Source of the DNA: Struthio camelus
Taxonomy: Eukaryota > Chordata > Aves > Struthioniformes > Struthionidae
Length of the DNA: 64,000 bases
NCBI RefSeq assembly: GCF_040807025.1
Contig: NC_090942.1
Location: forward strand, 35,542,911 to 35,606,910
Direction of reading: 5' to 3'
The notes under the pieces were generated by a model. The model ran no database searches, was not told where the DNA came from, and saw only the letters and a list, made by a program, of their open reading frames with translations. Positions within the stretch are counted from its first letter, which is position 1. Each line of letters starts with the position of its first letter. The position numbers and the translations under genes were made by a program. This document shows, piece by piece, positions 1 to 11,204 of the stretch.

Positions 1-2399
1 TTGCAACCATTTCAGAATTTGTTCATCTAAGCTGATAACAATGGTTGTCAGCACTAAATAATTGATTTAGTTATTAGCAGTAACTGGACTAGATGTTTTA
101 TCACTATTAAAAAGGAATGTTTCCTCCACACCCTTATCTGAGGTCACTTGCAAGAAAATTCTCACCACTGACCAGTGGGTTTGTAATAGGCAAGGCTTCA
201 AGAATTCTGGTATAGCTATCAAACTTCCCCAGCTGTGTTTTTTTCTTTAATATCATATATGAAGGTTTTAAATTTCATTAACTGAAATAAAGCCACACTT
301 ACATTTTAAGCTAGTTAAAGATGGCTTCATTTAGTAAATTATTTTGTTTTGTTTCATAATAATCAGGACAGTGAGAAAAACTGAGGTCATTCTGCAAAGG
401 ATACCAGACAGAAGCTGTGTAGGTTTTATGCTAGCTTTCCACTGAATCTCTAGAATTCCTGTAATAGGTAAAAACAGACGCTTGTAACCAGAGCAGGACC
501 ACCATGCATCTGGAGCAGCACCATATGCAACAAGTTCTGTAAGACCAGAGGCTAGATGTCATAGATAAAGTTTGTCAAACTACAGTCACTGAGAGCATGA
601 AGTTAACTTCTATCATCTGGATGTTTCAGAAGTGATAGCTGAGTAACAGTAGCATATATTTCAATTTCAGTGTTAAGTCAAACTCAACAGTCCTCACATA
701 CTATGTCAAAGTGTAGTTTAAAAAAAATCCACTCACCAAATTCCTGAGGAAGCACTCCTGATCTTAAAAGATAACCTGAATATGAAAGGAACCGGTGATC
801 ATGGTTTTATTGTGTTTACAGTGGGTCTGAAAGACATCCTCTTCTAGGACCACTTGGATGAGAGAGGTTATTTTTCTCCTAAAGCTGCAAAGTTATTGTC
901 CATTCTGCATATGCCTGAAGATTATTCATAAACGCACTTCAACGTGAGTGGAACATGAAACAAAAGTGATCTATTTCTTACTTGGGTCATTTATTGCTTT
1001 GAAAGTTGACACATTAGCAACTGCAAGCTACTAGAAGGAAAGCTGCAAGAGATTTGACATTGTCGCTTCTGAACAAACAAACCAACTCCCCAATCTACTT
1101 CCCATCTCCTGTAAGAGATAGAGGCAAAAACAGAATAGATATCATATTTCTAGAAATTCTAAGGAAAACATTTGAAAAAGTACTTGGGATCATTTCCAGG
1201 TCCTCTTTATACAGCTAAAGAGGATGCTAGTCTGTTTTTCTACTTTGTGAATCTCTGCAGCATTCCAGTTAAGAGAAAGATTATCATGGATGATAAACCA
1301 AACAATACGGACTTCGTTTAAGAAACCTAATACTTATTTCTGTTGAAATAGAAAGGAACCATGACAAAAGGAATAAAGATTTCTCCCATTCTTCCTCTTC
1401 CACGCATAAGAGGCTTTCCACATTCATGTAAAACTCTAAGTTAAACTACATTTCACTTAAAACTACGATCCTTGGAAGCTGAATTAAAAGCCAAATAGAT
1501 TAATGATATACAAACGTTACACCATACAGTAACGTGGCTCAATCTCCACTTAAGATTACCAAAGCCGTAAAAGGCTATAAGAATCACAACTTTAAGATAG
1601 CTGTTCACTAATAAGCAGCATTTCAATCTGTTATGCAAGTCATTACTTCAACGTGAACAGCCTTAATAAGCTCTTGCCATTTTTTAAATATGCTTCTTTG
1701 CCAACCATATCTAGTTACTGATATTAAACATCAGTACCTGACTCTTCACACAGTTATTTGTATTTCATTCTTCTTAAAAACCTTAAAATCCATTTGCAGT
1801 CTAGAATAAAAGTATTATGGGAGGAAAGGGACCAGGATTAGTCTTACCTAAAATCATTCCGCTTTGAAATTATAAACATGGAGTTTATCAAAGATAAGAT
1901 ATATTTGGGGCTCAGTCTAATAATATTCTTTAATACATACTAGAGGAAAAAAATTAGGACACAGCATACTTTAGAAAACATAAAACAGAAAGTCTCTCAC
2001 TGGCTTGATAGTTGTTATCTTTTCCAGTTTCCAGTGTTACTCAGTACAGCTCGACTAACTTTGTTAGTCTCGATTTTTCAATAGTCAGAGAGCAGAGCAG
2101 GACTTTATTTTGGTCTCTCCATGTAACTTCCTCCATAACAGTAAAGCCTTAAAGTAACTCTTGCTACCTGAATACCAGTAATCCAGTAAACGTGCCGATA
2201 TTTAAAATTTATAAGCAGCTAATTCAGAACCCGCTTTGCAGAAAGCTTTTCGCTCCAGAGAAGAGGACCAGCATTATATCCCCTGAATAGGATCTTTGTT
2301 CACATCAGCGCTGCAACAAGAATGTCTCCACGTGAATCTCACTCACACATCACCACGACGCAGGGCTCCTCGTCTTGTTGTTACTACTTCACAAAAGCT
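1..2399. other. AT-rich DNA left of the CpG island, no exon found
   Basis: I see no convincing coding exon on either strand. If the island is the SCAF11 promoter, this is the start of SCAF11 intron 1. The only open frames are short (61 codons or less) and unrecognised. Confidence 0.6.
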
Positions 2400-2977
2400 T
2401 TCGCCGGGCGGTTTCGGCGCCGGGAAGCGAGGAAGGGGCAGGCCGAGGGGCCGGCGCTCTCCAGGGTGCGGCAAACCGCCCCCGCGCAGCCCCGGCGGCA
2501 GCTGCCCCGCTTTGTTTTCGCTCTCGCCCCAGGAGACGAGCCGGGCGGCCCAGAGCCGCCCCGGAGGCCCCGCGGCGGGGCAGCGGCCTGTCACGCCGCA
2601 CCGGCTGCGGTCAGCCTCCCGGCCGGCGCCACGACGCCGCCGAGCAGCGCAGGGCAGGCGAGGGGAAGGGAAGGGAAGGAGGGGAAAGCCCGGGGTCGGG
2701 AGCGGGCAACAAACCCCGCCCTCTGCCCGCGCAGCGCGGCCAGGGAGCAGCCTCGCCGCCCCGGCGGGCTCCGAGCGAAGGTGAAGGCCCCAGGGGGAGC
2801 CGGGGCTGTGTGTGTGTGTGGAGGGGGGGTCGCACCGCCCGCCGGGCCCCCCCAGCCCGCTCCCCGCACCCCTCGCCGCTGCCGCCCCCCGTCAGGAAAG
2901 GGCCCGAACTACTTTCCCTCGCCGCACGGCTCCCGCCGAGCCCGCCCGCTGCCCCGGCCCCTCCCGCCGCCGCCTAC

Positions 2978-3200
2978 CTGGCACCGCGACGGCCCCTCGC
3001 GCGGTCACTGCGCCGCGGCCACCAACATGGAGGGTGGGGGGGGAGGGGGGGGCTGGGGCTCCGGCTGCCCGCGCCGCCGCCTCAGGGCTTCCGAGAGCGG
3101 CGCCCGCCGCGGCCGAGGAGCGCCTGCCCCGGCCGGGAGGGGCGGGCGGGCGCGCCGCCTCCGCCTGTGCTCCGAGGGGCGCCGGGCTCAGCGGCGGCCG
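2978..3200 (-). other. Candidate non-coding first exon (SCAF11?)
   Basis: On the minus strand the island contains the donor CCAG/GTAGGC, with the exon ending at 2978. The sequence just upstream has an ATG at 3028 followed by a seven-codon upstream reading frame ending in TGA at 3005. The plus-strand complement CAACATGGAGG is one base from a YY1 core. The 5' limit given here is arbitrary, because the transcription start cannot be read from sequence. By position this would be the 5'UTR exon of SCAF11 (an SR-related splicing factor). The rest of that gene would lie to the left of base 1. Confidence 0.45.
3015..3060 (+). other. G-run cluster with G-quadruplex potential
   Basis: The plus strand carries several G tracts of three or more in a row between 3031 and 3060, including two runs of six or more G separated by single A bases. 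This is on the strand opposite the inferred SCAF11 transcript, so the transcript itself would be C-rich here. Confidence 0.45.
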
Positions 3201-3354
3201 CGCCGCATGTCCGCGTGCGCGGGGAGTGCGCAGCGCCCGCGGGGGCCGCGCGGCGGCGCTGCCCAACCGCCTTCCGCCGCGGGCGGGCGAGCAGCGGCGT
3301 GGCGGCGTAGCCGGCAGCGAGACGCCTCCAAACCGTCCCGCGCCGCCGGCGAGA

Positions 3355-3365
3355 GCATTGTGGGA
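3355..3365 (-). promoter_or_regulatory. ZNF143/STAF-type site
   Basis: The minus strand reads TCCCACAATGC, matching the core of the ZNF143 motif (CCCACAATGC). It lies about 380 bases upstream of the candidate donor on the minus strand, a typical position for this activator near CpG-island start sites. Confidence 0.55.
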
Positions 3366-3448
3366 AAGGTCCTCCAGATCCCTCTTGAAAGGGGGGGGGA
3401 GGGAGGAGCAGACGTGAAAGGGCGGGGGGGAAGGGAGGGAGAGAGAGC

Positions 3449-3454
3449 CACGTG
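3449..3454. promoter_or_regulatory. E-box CACGTG (USF/MITF type)
   Basis: CACGTG followed by AC gives CACGTGAC, a strong USF/MITF/TFEB-type E-box. It is palindromic and so serves either direction. It lies between the ZNF143-type site and the CCAAT box. Confidence 0.5.
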
Positions 3455-3483
3455 ACCCGCTGGCGCCGCCGTGCGGGAAAGAG

Positions 3484-3488
3484 CCAAT
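3484..3488 (+). promoter_or_regulatory. CCAAT box
   Basis: AGCCAATGGG at 3482-3491 is an NF-Y type CCAAT box with its usual flanks. On the plus strand it would suit a divergent transcript, but NF-Y boxes work in both orientations. Confidence 0.45.
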
Positions 3489-3549
3489 GGGAGGAGGGCG
3501 CGGGGGCCCGAGGCCGGGCTGGGAGGGGGGCGGGGCGCGCTGGGCGGGG

Positions 3550-3564
3550 GCGCCCCCTGCTGGC
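3550..3564 (-). promoter_or_regulatory. CTCF-type site
   Basis: The plus strand reads GCGCCCCCTGCTGGC, the reverse complement of the CTCF core GCCAGCAGGGGGCGC. Every core position fits the consensus. It sits inside the CpG island, between the inferred SCAF11 first exon and the CRE. Confidence 0.7.
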
Positions 3565-3606
3565 GGCCGGCGCGGCCGGGGGGGGGCGCCGGGCGGAGGG
3601 GGCGGG

Positions 3607-3614
3607 TGACGTCA
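3607..3614. promoter_or_regulatory. CRE (CREB/ATF site)
   Basis: A perfect palindromic TGACGTCA, followed by TCT, at the outer edge of the CpG island. This is the full consensus for CREB/ATF factors in a CpG-rich promoter. Confidence 0.6.
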
Positions 3615-3640
3615 TCTAACAGCGCCGGCGGGCGGCCTGC

Positions 3641-6600
3641 TGCAAAAGCACTTTTTTTTTTTTCCTTTTTGTTTCCAAATACAGTTAGTGAAAGGATGTT
3701 TGGTTAGGGCGTTTCTCGGGGCGTTATGGCGTTATGTCCTGCTCGAGAGGAAGGGGGTGGGCTGAGCAGCCAGCCTAGGCACAGCCTGCGGCCTGCATCT
3801 CGCGGGGGCGGCCGTTGGCGGTGGCGGCGCCAGAGGCCTCGTGGCCGGCGGGAGGCAGAGGTTGGGCCTTGGGGAACCGGCCGCCCCCCTGCGTGCTTGC
3901 AGAGAGGCTCGGGGCTCTCGGGGGTGCAGCCCCAAAAGATTGCCTGGCTCTGTTGGCGCTCGTTTGCTGTGAGCCACCAAGAGTATTCGGAATAGCCTGA
4001 TTCCTGCCCCCAAGGCTTCTGGTGGCTAAGTGGAAAGATGCAACACTGGCAATACCAGCACCCAAAGAGTTTGTTAAAACTCAAGTAGTATCAGCAATGA
4101 TTGATGCTGGTAAGCGCTTGCAGGCCTTGCGGAAGTGGCGAGATTCAATCCTTATATATTCATATAGCCAAGTTTTCTGAGCGGAGTGCCATACTGCCAT
4201 ATGTCCTGATTATAACAAACATAAAATTTGTTCAATGAAGCAGCTTCTGTTGTATGTCAGTTATGTTTATACATCTCTGTCATCGCACTAGCAGATGGTT
4301 TGAGTCTGCTTGTTCGGGGTAACTGTTCCCCACAGACTCACTCAGAGGCAGAAGGAGAGCCAGGAGTGCCTGTGGGACACTAAACCATGAACTGAACCCA
4401 TAGCACAAAGCATTTGGTTTAGCAGCAAAGGCATGGGAGGAAGGACCGCTACCCTAACTACACAGACTTGGTGGAGTGTCTTGTCATGTCCAGAATGACA
4501 TTGTTACCACCTGACTGGAGAAGGATATGTGTCAACATCAGTTTGTGTCGAGAGTGATGGTACTTTATTAGTTGCCATGATTACTGACTGAATATTAACT
4601 TAGGATTAACTCAGCAGAACTTGAATTAAGTAAGAGTAGCCTGTAGGGACAGCATCTAAGAGGAGTCACAGGAAGAAAGGAAGATACTGGATTCATTAGC
4701 AGGCTGCAGGGAAATATAATAAGAAGCAAGACTAAAGCCGTAGGTAGGAAAGCACAGACTTTAGAACAAAGATGAAATGTCTAAAGTAAGTCTAATTTTA
4801 AAGGTAGTTAAGGTTAATGAACTCCCCAAATCTTCAGTGAAATCAGCTAAAGAAAGGAGTAAGCTGTTTTGAAGGTTGGGATTAAAGAAGGCCCTGTTAT
4901 AAGGTAAGAAAGATAACTTTCAGTGCTGCCTTTTGAATACACTGAAGTCTAGGATGACCCTAGAACAAGACACTGAAGCAATTAAGCAGGGAGAATGATG
5001 GGAGAAAAACAGCTATGTGATTGACTCTCCAGGCTTTGAGGTATGCCTTTGCTGAAAGGAGGACCTACTCTACAGAACTGCTTTATGAATTTATTTGTTA
5101 TTGTTGAGTCTTGTAATTAAAATGATTCCTAAGTCACTTGGGACTCAAGAATGCATAGAAAGCCTTGGTATTTACTGTTTCAGTCACAAGTCACAAAGAC
5201 ATTGCCATCAGCTGCTGGTGCTGCACAGGCCATGTTGTACAGCGGAGCCAGGGAAGCTGAAGAGAGGTGACTGTGAGAGAGAGGTGCACAAAGGGAAACC
5301 ACTCACTTCTGAGGTGCTAGTCATAGAGGTTTGATCCTCTGATTCTGTATCTTACATGAGTACAACAAAAGCATCCGTTCCAGCACAGGCCTCTAGCGCT
5401 ACTCACACAGCTTCAAGATATCAGAAGATACAACCCTTTGGCCTTTTCTTGTTTGCCTTTTGAGATGAGCGCATACCGCAGACCACTCATGAGGTAGAGA
5501 AAAATCTGTGAGTTTGCTGCTACTAGCTCAGGCAAATATATCTTGAGTTTTCCTTGTGTCCATGAAGTTCCAGCTCTCAGAGATCTCCAGTCCTACTGGC
5601 GCTGAAGAACACTGCTGCCTAGTTGGATGTCTGCTCCCAGAACTAACTCATCAAGGGTGAGCAGGCGATCAGAGCTGCCAAAGGAGGAAGACAAAGGTTG
5701 AGATGTGGCTCCTTCTGTCTGCTCGGTGTCTGAGGAAAGGAGTGAGGAATTCAGGTTTCATATAAGGATATAGAAGCAGAAGGTTGTTAATTCCAAACCT
5801 CTGCTACTCTGGGCAATGTGTATTACAGGCACGTTCATAAATTTGTTTTGTCAGGCTCACTTGGCATTCATTAGTATTTTTCACTGAAATTTAGAAGAGA
5901 GGATAATTTGGCCTGAGGGGATAGATAAAAATCATTGGGAATTGAGATGAAGATGGCAGGAAGGGATGTATTAAAGTGGGACAAAGTTGATGTGAATGGT
6001 TACAGAAATAATTCATTACAATTTCTGGAAAAGAAAATTCATTACAATTCATTACAATTTTGTAGTGGAAAAGCTGGGTGCACCAGCCAATTAGGTAGTC
6101 TTTCTAGCTGAATCTTCCAATGAAAAGAGAATCTTATTTAAAAAAATCTTATGATTTTGGAGCCAGGCTTGTGATTTTTGGCATTTCACTTTTTTTTCAC
6201 ACTTTAGGATTGGTAAAAACACCATCTCTTAATTCTATTTTTACCTGTTTTAAGGTCTTTAGCTTTGAATGTTCTCAAAGTGACTGAAGCCAGAGGTTAT
6301 TCCTGAAGAAGATAGACATCACTACCCAGAACTCCTCTGTGGATAAAGGCTGGGACTAGTAAAGGCAGTTAGTTTTGCCTATTGTTGTTTTGTAGCTAGA
6401 CTTAAATGGGACTGTTTCTTCATTTTCCAGCTATCTCAGGAATGATCTACTCAAAAATCATGGGTGTTTACTCAGGCCGAAAGAGGCATATGATTTTAAA
6501 AGTACTTTGGAGGCCCTTTTTGTTTGTCATTTGTTTTGTCTGCGGGATGTACTCTCTCCCCATTTTTTGAATTTCTCCACAACCATGAGAGCTGGAAACT

Positions 6601-7589
6601 TACCTGAAGCTGAGACTCTTACTGACTCATTGGTCTCCAGGGGCGATAGCTTTGCATGAAGCATGAACTGGAGCAGAGCTTGTAATGCAATTGTGAGAAC
6701 GGATAGAAACACAACGTGCCAAGAGGAGATTGGAAGACTCCAGTCAGGGGCAGGGAGAACTGTGTGAATGAAGGCAAATTAATTTGCAGAGGGGGAAAAC
6801 AGGGAGTGTGACCCTAGAAGTAAGTGTGCTATTAGGGGAGGGAGGGAAAGGATGAGATTCCCCAAGATATTTTGATAGTAATGTGGTAGACAGCGTAGGA
6901 GAGGCGGGGGTGGATGAAGAAAGCGGGGAGGTAGGACATGGTAAAGAATGGGACTGCTAGCGAACAAAATGGCACTTACCCAAGAGCGCAGAAATTAGTA
7001 TTGCCAAGGGGGAGATGGGAATACTTACATTTTTGTGTTGCAAATTTGAAATCTTAACTTTAGGCTATCCTTCACCTTTTAAATGTTATCACACCATTTA
7101 CTATTTACACACTGTTGCAGCAAAGGCAAATAAGGGACAGGCAACTGACCCTATTATTGTTACTTTCTCAACGTAGTAAGCCTGAAGCAGCCTGAATTGT
7201 TACTTCTGGAGTGTTGAAGCTGCAGCTGGTACTGCATTGTATCTCTGAAAGAGATAAAGTGAAATAAATTTTAGAATAGTGGGTTGTTCTTCCTATTGAG
7301 ACACTTTTGGAATTGATTGATTAAGGCCATTGAAATTTTCAACATCCAGCAAACAAAAAAACCATTGATGACATAGTATTTTTGCTGTCCAATTTCAGAT
7401 ACTCTGAAATTCTGAATAATACTGAACAATTCATCTATTTTGGCAACTGGATTCTGAGCTTTTGAAGAATGTAAATACATGTAAATATATTCAAATGATA
7501 CAAAAAAAGTGTGAGGTGGACTCTGAGAGTTTATTCAGAGCTCATTCACCCTCCCTGCCCCCATGGAGGACCAGCCATGTGTGTGTTAC
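3641..7589. other. Intergenic, no gene recognised
   Basis: Just outside the island a T-rich tract (3651-3675) is followed by moderately GC-rich DNA to about 4000, with several overlapping open frames that look like chance. A plus-strand donor-like GCTG/GTAAGC lies at 4111, compatible with a divergent non-coding transcript. Beyond that the DNA is ordinary and AT-rich. At 6011-6060 the 13-mer ATTCATTACAATT or close variants occurs three times. Confidence 0.5.
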
Positions 7590-7885
7590 TTGTTCATTGA
7601 GTCTGTTCTCCAAGATCTCTGCTGGTGGACTCCACAGGCTCCTCAAGCACGCTATTCCACTGGTTTAAAATTCCCACTTTTGGAAAGCTGCTCCCAATGC
7701 CTAACCTTGATCTTTGCTGCTACATCATAAGTTGGTACTTTTAGTCTTGTCCACCACAGGCAGAGGGAATAGATTATTCTCTTTCTCTTTGCAACAGGTG
7801 ATTTTTATCTGCTCTTGACTTTTTAAAATTCCTTCTCAATCTTGGTCTTCTTTTTTTTTTTAGGTTAAACAACTTCAAAAGGCTA
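7590..7885 (-). mobile_element. Old, decayed CR1 LINE 3' fragment
   Basis: The plus strand resembles the reverse complement of the 3' region of old CR1 families. Landmarks in order are a TCTCTGCTGGTGGACTCCAC-like block, TATTCCACTGGTT, CTAACCTTGATCTTTGCTGC, a block near GGGAATAGATTATTCTCTTT, and AGGTTAAACAACTTC at the right end. The reading frame is destroyed. It is far more diverged than the copy at 11.2 kb. The limits are approximate because I aligned it from memory of family consensus patterns. Confidence 0.6.
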
Positions 7886-8297
7886 AAATCAAACATGTTT
7901 GGAGTGCTGTTTCTCTCCTATTCAAAGGTCCTATTACTCTGCTACAAAAGGAAATGAGATTGGTTTGACATTAGTTCTTGAAAAATCAATGTTGGTTGTT
8001 ACATATCTTCTTCTTATCTTCCAAGTACTTACAAATGGGTTGCTTGATTACTTTTTCCACAGTTTTTCTGGGAATCTCTTTCTTCCCCTTTCCAGCAATG
8101 AATTCTGATTATTACTTTCATTTCAAATTCAGCTTTGGCTGGTGTTCATATATATTAGGCAAAACATTAAATTTACTGGAAATAAACCATGCGGTTTATC
8201 TCATTTTTCTAATCACATTGTTTTCTGAAGTCTCTGTGTTTGGTGCTTGCATTCTGGTTGCTTTTTAGGGAATTTTTAATCTTTAAAATCTGTCTTT

Positions 8298-8352
8298 TGT
8301 GTGTGTGTGTGTATATATATATATACCACACTATATATATGTATATATATGG

Positions 8353-8391
<39 letters not shown>
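8298..8391. repeat. Self-complementary TG/TA...TA/CA microsatellite
   Basis: A (TG)n tract runs into (TA)n. After a short spacer (CCACAC), a second TA tract leads through GGGCGCGC into a 36-base CA tract. The left and right arms are complementary, so either strand could fold into a long hairpin. The TG/CA and CGCG parts are also Z-DNA prone. Confidence 0.9.
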
Positions 8392-8393
<2 letters not shown>

Positions 8394-10126
8394 TACGTAG
8401 GTTATGTAGTTTGTCTTTCAAGACACCCTGGATATTTGGCTGCACTGATAAAATTATTTAGTGTTAGAGCTTTTCAATTTTTCCTTCTTTTAAAAATTTT
8501 GGCTGATTGAGATATTATGCCTTTTTATTTACACGCGGCATGTCTTCGCTTGTAAGCTTCATTATTCTGAAATATAGCATAATGTTCTGTAAGTAAAAGT
8601 CAGCGGAATTACTCAGGATGAGTCAAGACATACTCAGGTAATGAGGAATACAAGAGTTCTGCTTTTTAGCAGAGGCTTGTAAAAGACTGGCCTGCAAAAG
8701 TTTGGTCTAGCACCTGAAGAAAATCTATTTTGAGTCTATAGTCAGTTTAGAGAACTTTCTTTTTCTCGTGTATTTGTTTTAGTAAATGCTAAGGACCATG
8801 CTGGAAAAGTTTTACAGTTGTCAGAGTTAAGTCTCTGCTTTGGTTCACTGCTAGTTAAAAGCCTTCTCCCATGTCACCCAGCCTATCTGTCTCTTTCAGA
8901 CATCGGGGTCAGACTTCTTTTGCTCAGTGGAAGAGTAATGTGATTTTTTTTTTTCTTCCTATAACTTACTAAACAGGATTAATCAGCTACTTTTGGTTCT
9001 ACTGTTGCTGTTTAAAACAGCCATGTTTACCATTTAACAAACTACATACAAAAAACTCTGTTGGCATAATCTTTGGCAAAACTCCAATTTGACGAGTGGG
9101 ATCAGATCAGATAAAATTTGGCAGCATACATTTCAGATTCACAATATTTCCATATCCAGGAACCGGGCGTCAGTTCCTGACAGTTTCCTCTTCAATTAAA
9201 GTATGTTCTGGCTCTGAAGTTGAGGGGGAGGATCTTGGATAAAACCCTAGAAAATAAAAATCCTCCGTTCTTTGTGGGCGGCAGCAATCCTTTCATATAG
9301 GATCAGAGGAATTTTATAACGCTCTTGGCTAAAACGTTCTTCTCCCACTATGCCAGTTAGCGGTCACATTTTGACTGTGCTCCGTGGAGATACATTGGAA
9401 TCCCCTGGAATAAATCCCGCTGTAGAAATGAAAGATGTTATTAATAGCAAGACTGAATATCATGAAGAAGAAAAGGTTCCTGTGTTTAGGGCAATGAGGA
9501 AACAGGATGTGAGATAATTAGCCATAATTTATAATATATAACCATATTGTTTCCCCAGGAAGAAATGGGATGGGTGTTACCCTCATGTCATGGAAACACC
9601 ATTCTTTAATTATTCCAAGAGCTCCCATGAGCATTTTGCAAACATTCCAGCTAAGGTGTGACAAACCATATTCATTCACAGTCTTAAGACAGAAAAATGC
9701 TTGGAGTATTTAACACCAATAGTATAATATATGCATACCTTGCAAATTCTAACGAAAAACTAGGAGTGCACTCCTAAGTAAAAATAGCCTGCCGTCTTTC
9801 CTTGTTTCAAATTATGCCTTGTAGTTTATGGGTTGGTGACTTGTCGAACTAATTTAGCACGTTAGACTTAAATTGAACCACATTATGCAATGGTGCACCT
9901 TACCACCTTGAACAGGTTTACGTGTTTCACTCAAACTTGCTGTAACAGGTTGTGATAAATATTATTGAAATCCTTGGGTGTAAGTACCGCCCTTCTCTTA
10001 AAAGAAGAGAGATAGCTAAGTAAAAGCCAAGTTAAACCCAAATCAAAGGCATACATGGACTTGAACTCTCTGGGTGGAGAGGTTTTGCTGTGATCTGTTT
10101 TGAACTGCTCTGTGAGCGCACGTGGC

Positions 10127-10155
10127 AGAGAGAGAGAGAAGGAGAAGGAGAGGGT
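10127..10155 (+). repeat. GA-rich purine tract
   Basis: A short, nearly pure GA/GGA tract, potentially triplex-forming on a small scale. It has no adjacent gene. Confidence 0.7.
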
Positions 10156-11204
10156 GAGCAGTTATTCATAACACCAAGAAAAAGCTGAGCATACAGCTGA
10201 AATATTTAGGGAAGCAGACTCTTTTACATTTGTGCAAATACAGAGAATAAGCAAAAATGTAACAAAAGATTCCTTCCTCCAGTATCAGCTTCATCTACTG
10301 AGTTGTAAGATTCCCACGTTGTTATTTGTCCGTCCAACTTTCATCAAATGGGGTGACAGTGCATAACACGTATGCGCTTATGTGAGTCAACCACACGTGT
10401 GTCACAAAAACCTTTGATAACTCTAGCATGAGACACATAAGCAAGCTGTACGTTTTGAAGATACAACACTTCAGTTGGAACTGGTGGCACTATGAGCTAC
10501 AGCAGGGGATTGGATGTTTCTGGGCATAACTGCGATTATGATTACCTTCAGATGCTGCCCAAGGATGTGGGACAGGATTGCAGTCATTTAATGACATAGG
10601 CCACTACTCTAAAACCCTTGCAGTCTGAAAAGACTGAGGAATAGTAGAAAGCAATATACGTTTCTGCTTTTTTCATATTTTCCTTTTAAAAAGTACTAGT
10701 CCTTGTTTCATGTTTCTAGTTCCTTGATCTTTTGCATTGGCCTCTGCATATTTTTATTTACTTAAATAATAGCAATTAGTGGTTTTGAGATAGATGGTTG
10801 CTCTTATCTTCATCATTTATCTAAATGTGCCCCTTGGCAAGACTCAACTTTTGATGCCTCCTTTTCAGCCAGCACTGAAAGTGTTTCTGGTGCTCAGTCT
10901 CAACCCATGCCTGTTGTAGGTTCAGCTATCTATTTGGGAAACTCTTTACTGTAATCCTCTTAGTATGCAAAGCATATAAATATTAAAAGAATTTGTACTT
11001 ACCCATGCAGTAGTAGGAAAAAAAAAAAGAACATTAAAATTATATGCTGAATTTTAAATGTCTGTCTGTCTTAATACACTTCATGTAAGGTCTTGTCTTT
11101 TCTTTCTTTTTGACTCTAAATATACCCATTAATATTCCTGATTAATGAGAGGATGGGTAAACTGCACCTTTCTCATGTGTTTGAAAATGCTTCAGTTGGA
11201 TAAA

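Larger units (their letters stand above)
2400..3640. promoter_or_regulatory. CpG-island promoter, inferred SCAF11 promoter
   Basis: This block of roughly 1.2 kb is extremely GC- and CpG-rich, flanked by AT-rich DNA on both sides. It contains consensus-quality motifs for CTCF (3550-3564), ZNF143 (3355-3365), an E-box (3449-3454), a CCAAT box (3484-3488) and a CRE (3607-3614), but no TATA box was noted near a start. It lies downstream of minus-strand SLC38A1. Known amniote gene order puts the 5' end of SCAF11 here, on the same strand. The assignment to SCAF11 is by synteny only, because no SCAF11 coding exon is in the window. The long open frames through the island (up to 377 codons) follow from the lack of stop codons in GC-rich DNA. 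Confidence 0.85.

Noticed and set aside
2322..3455. A 377-codon plus-strand open frame and several overlapping frames on both strands
   Set aside because: They lie wholly in the CpG island, where stop codons are rare. They are low-complexity Arg/Pro/Ala/Gly, overlap in all frames and show no domain or splice context.
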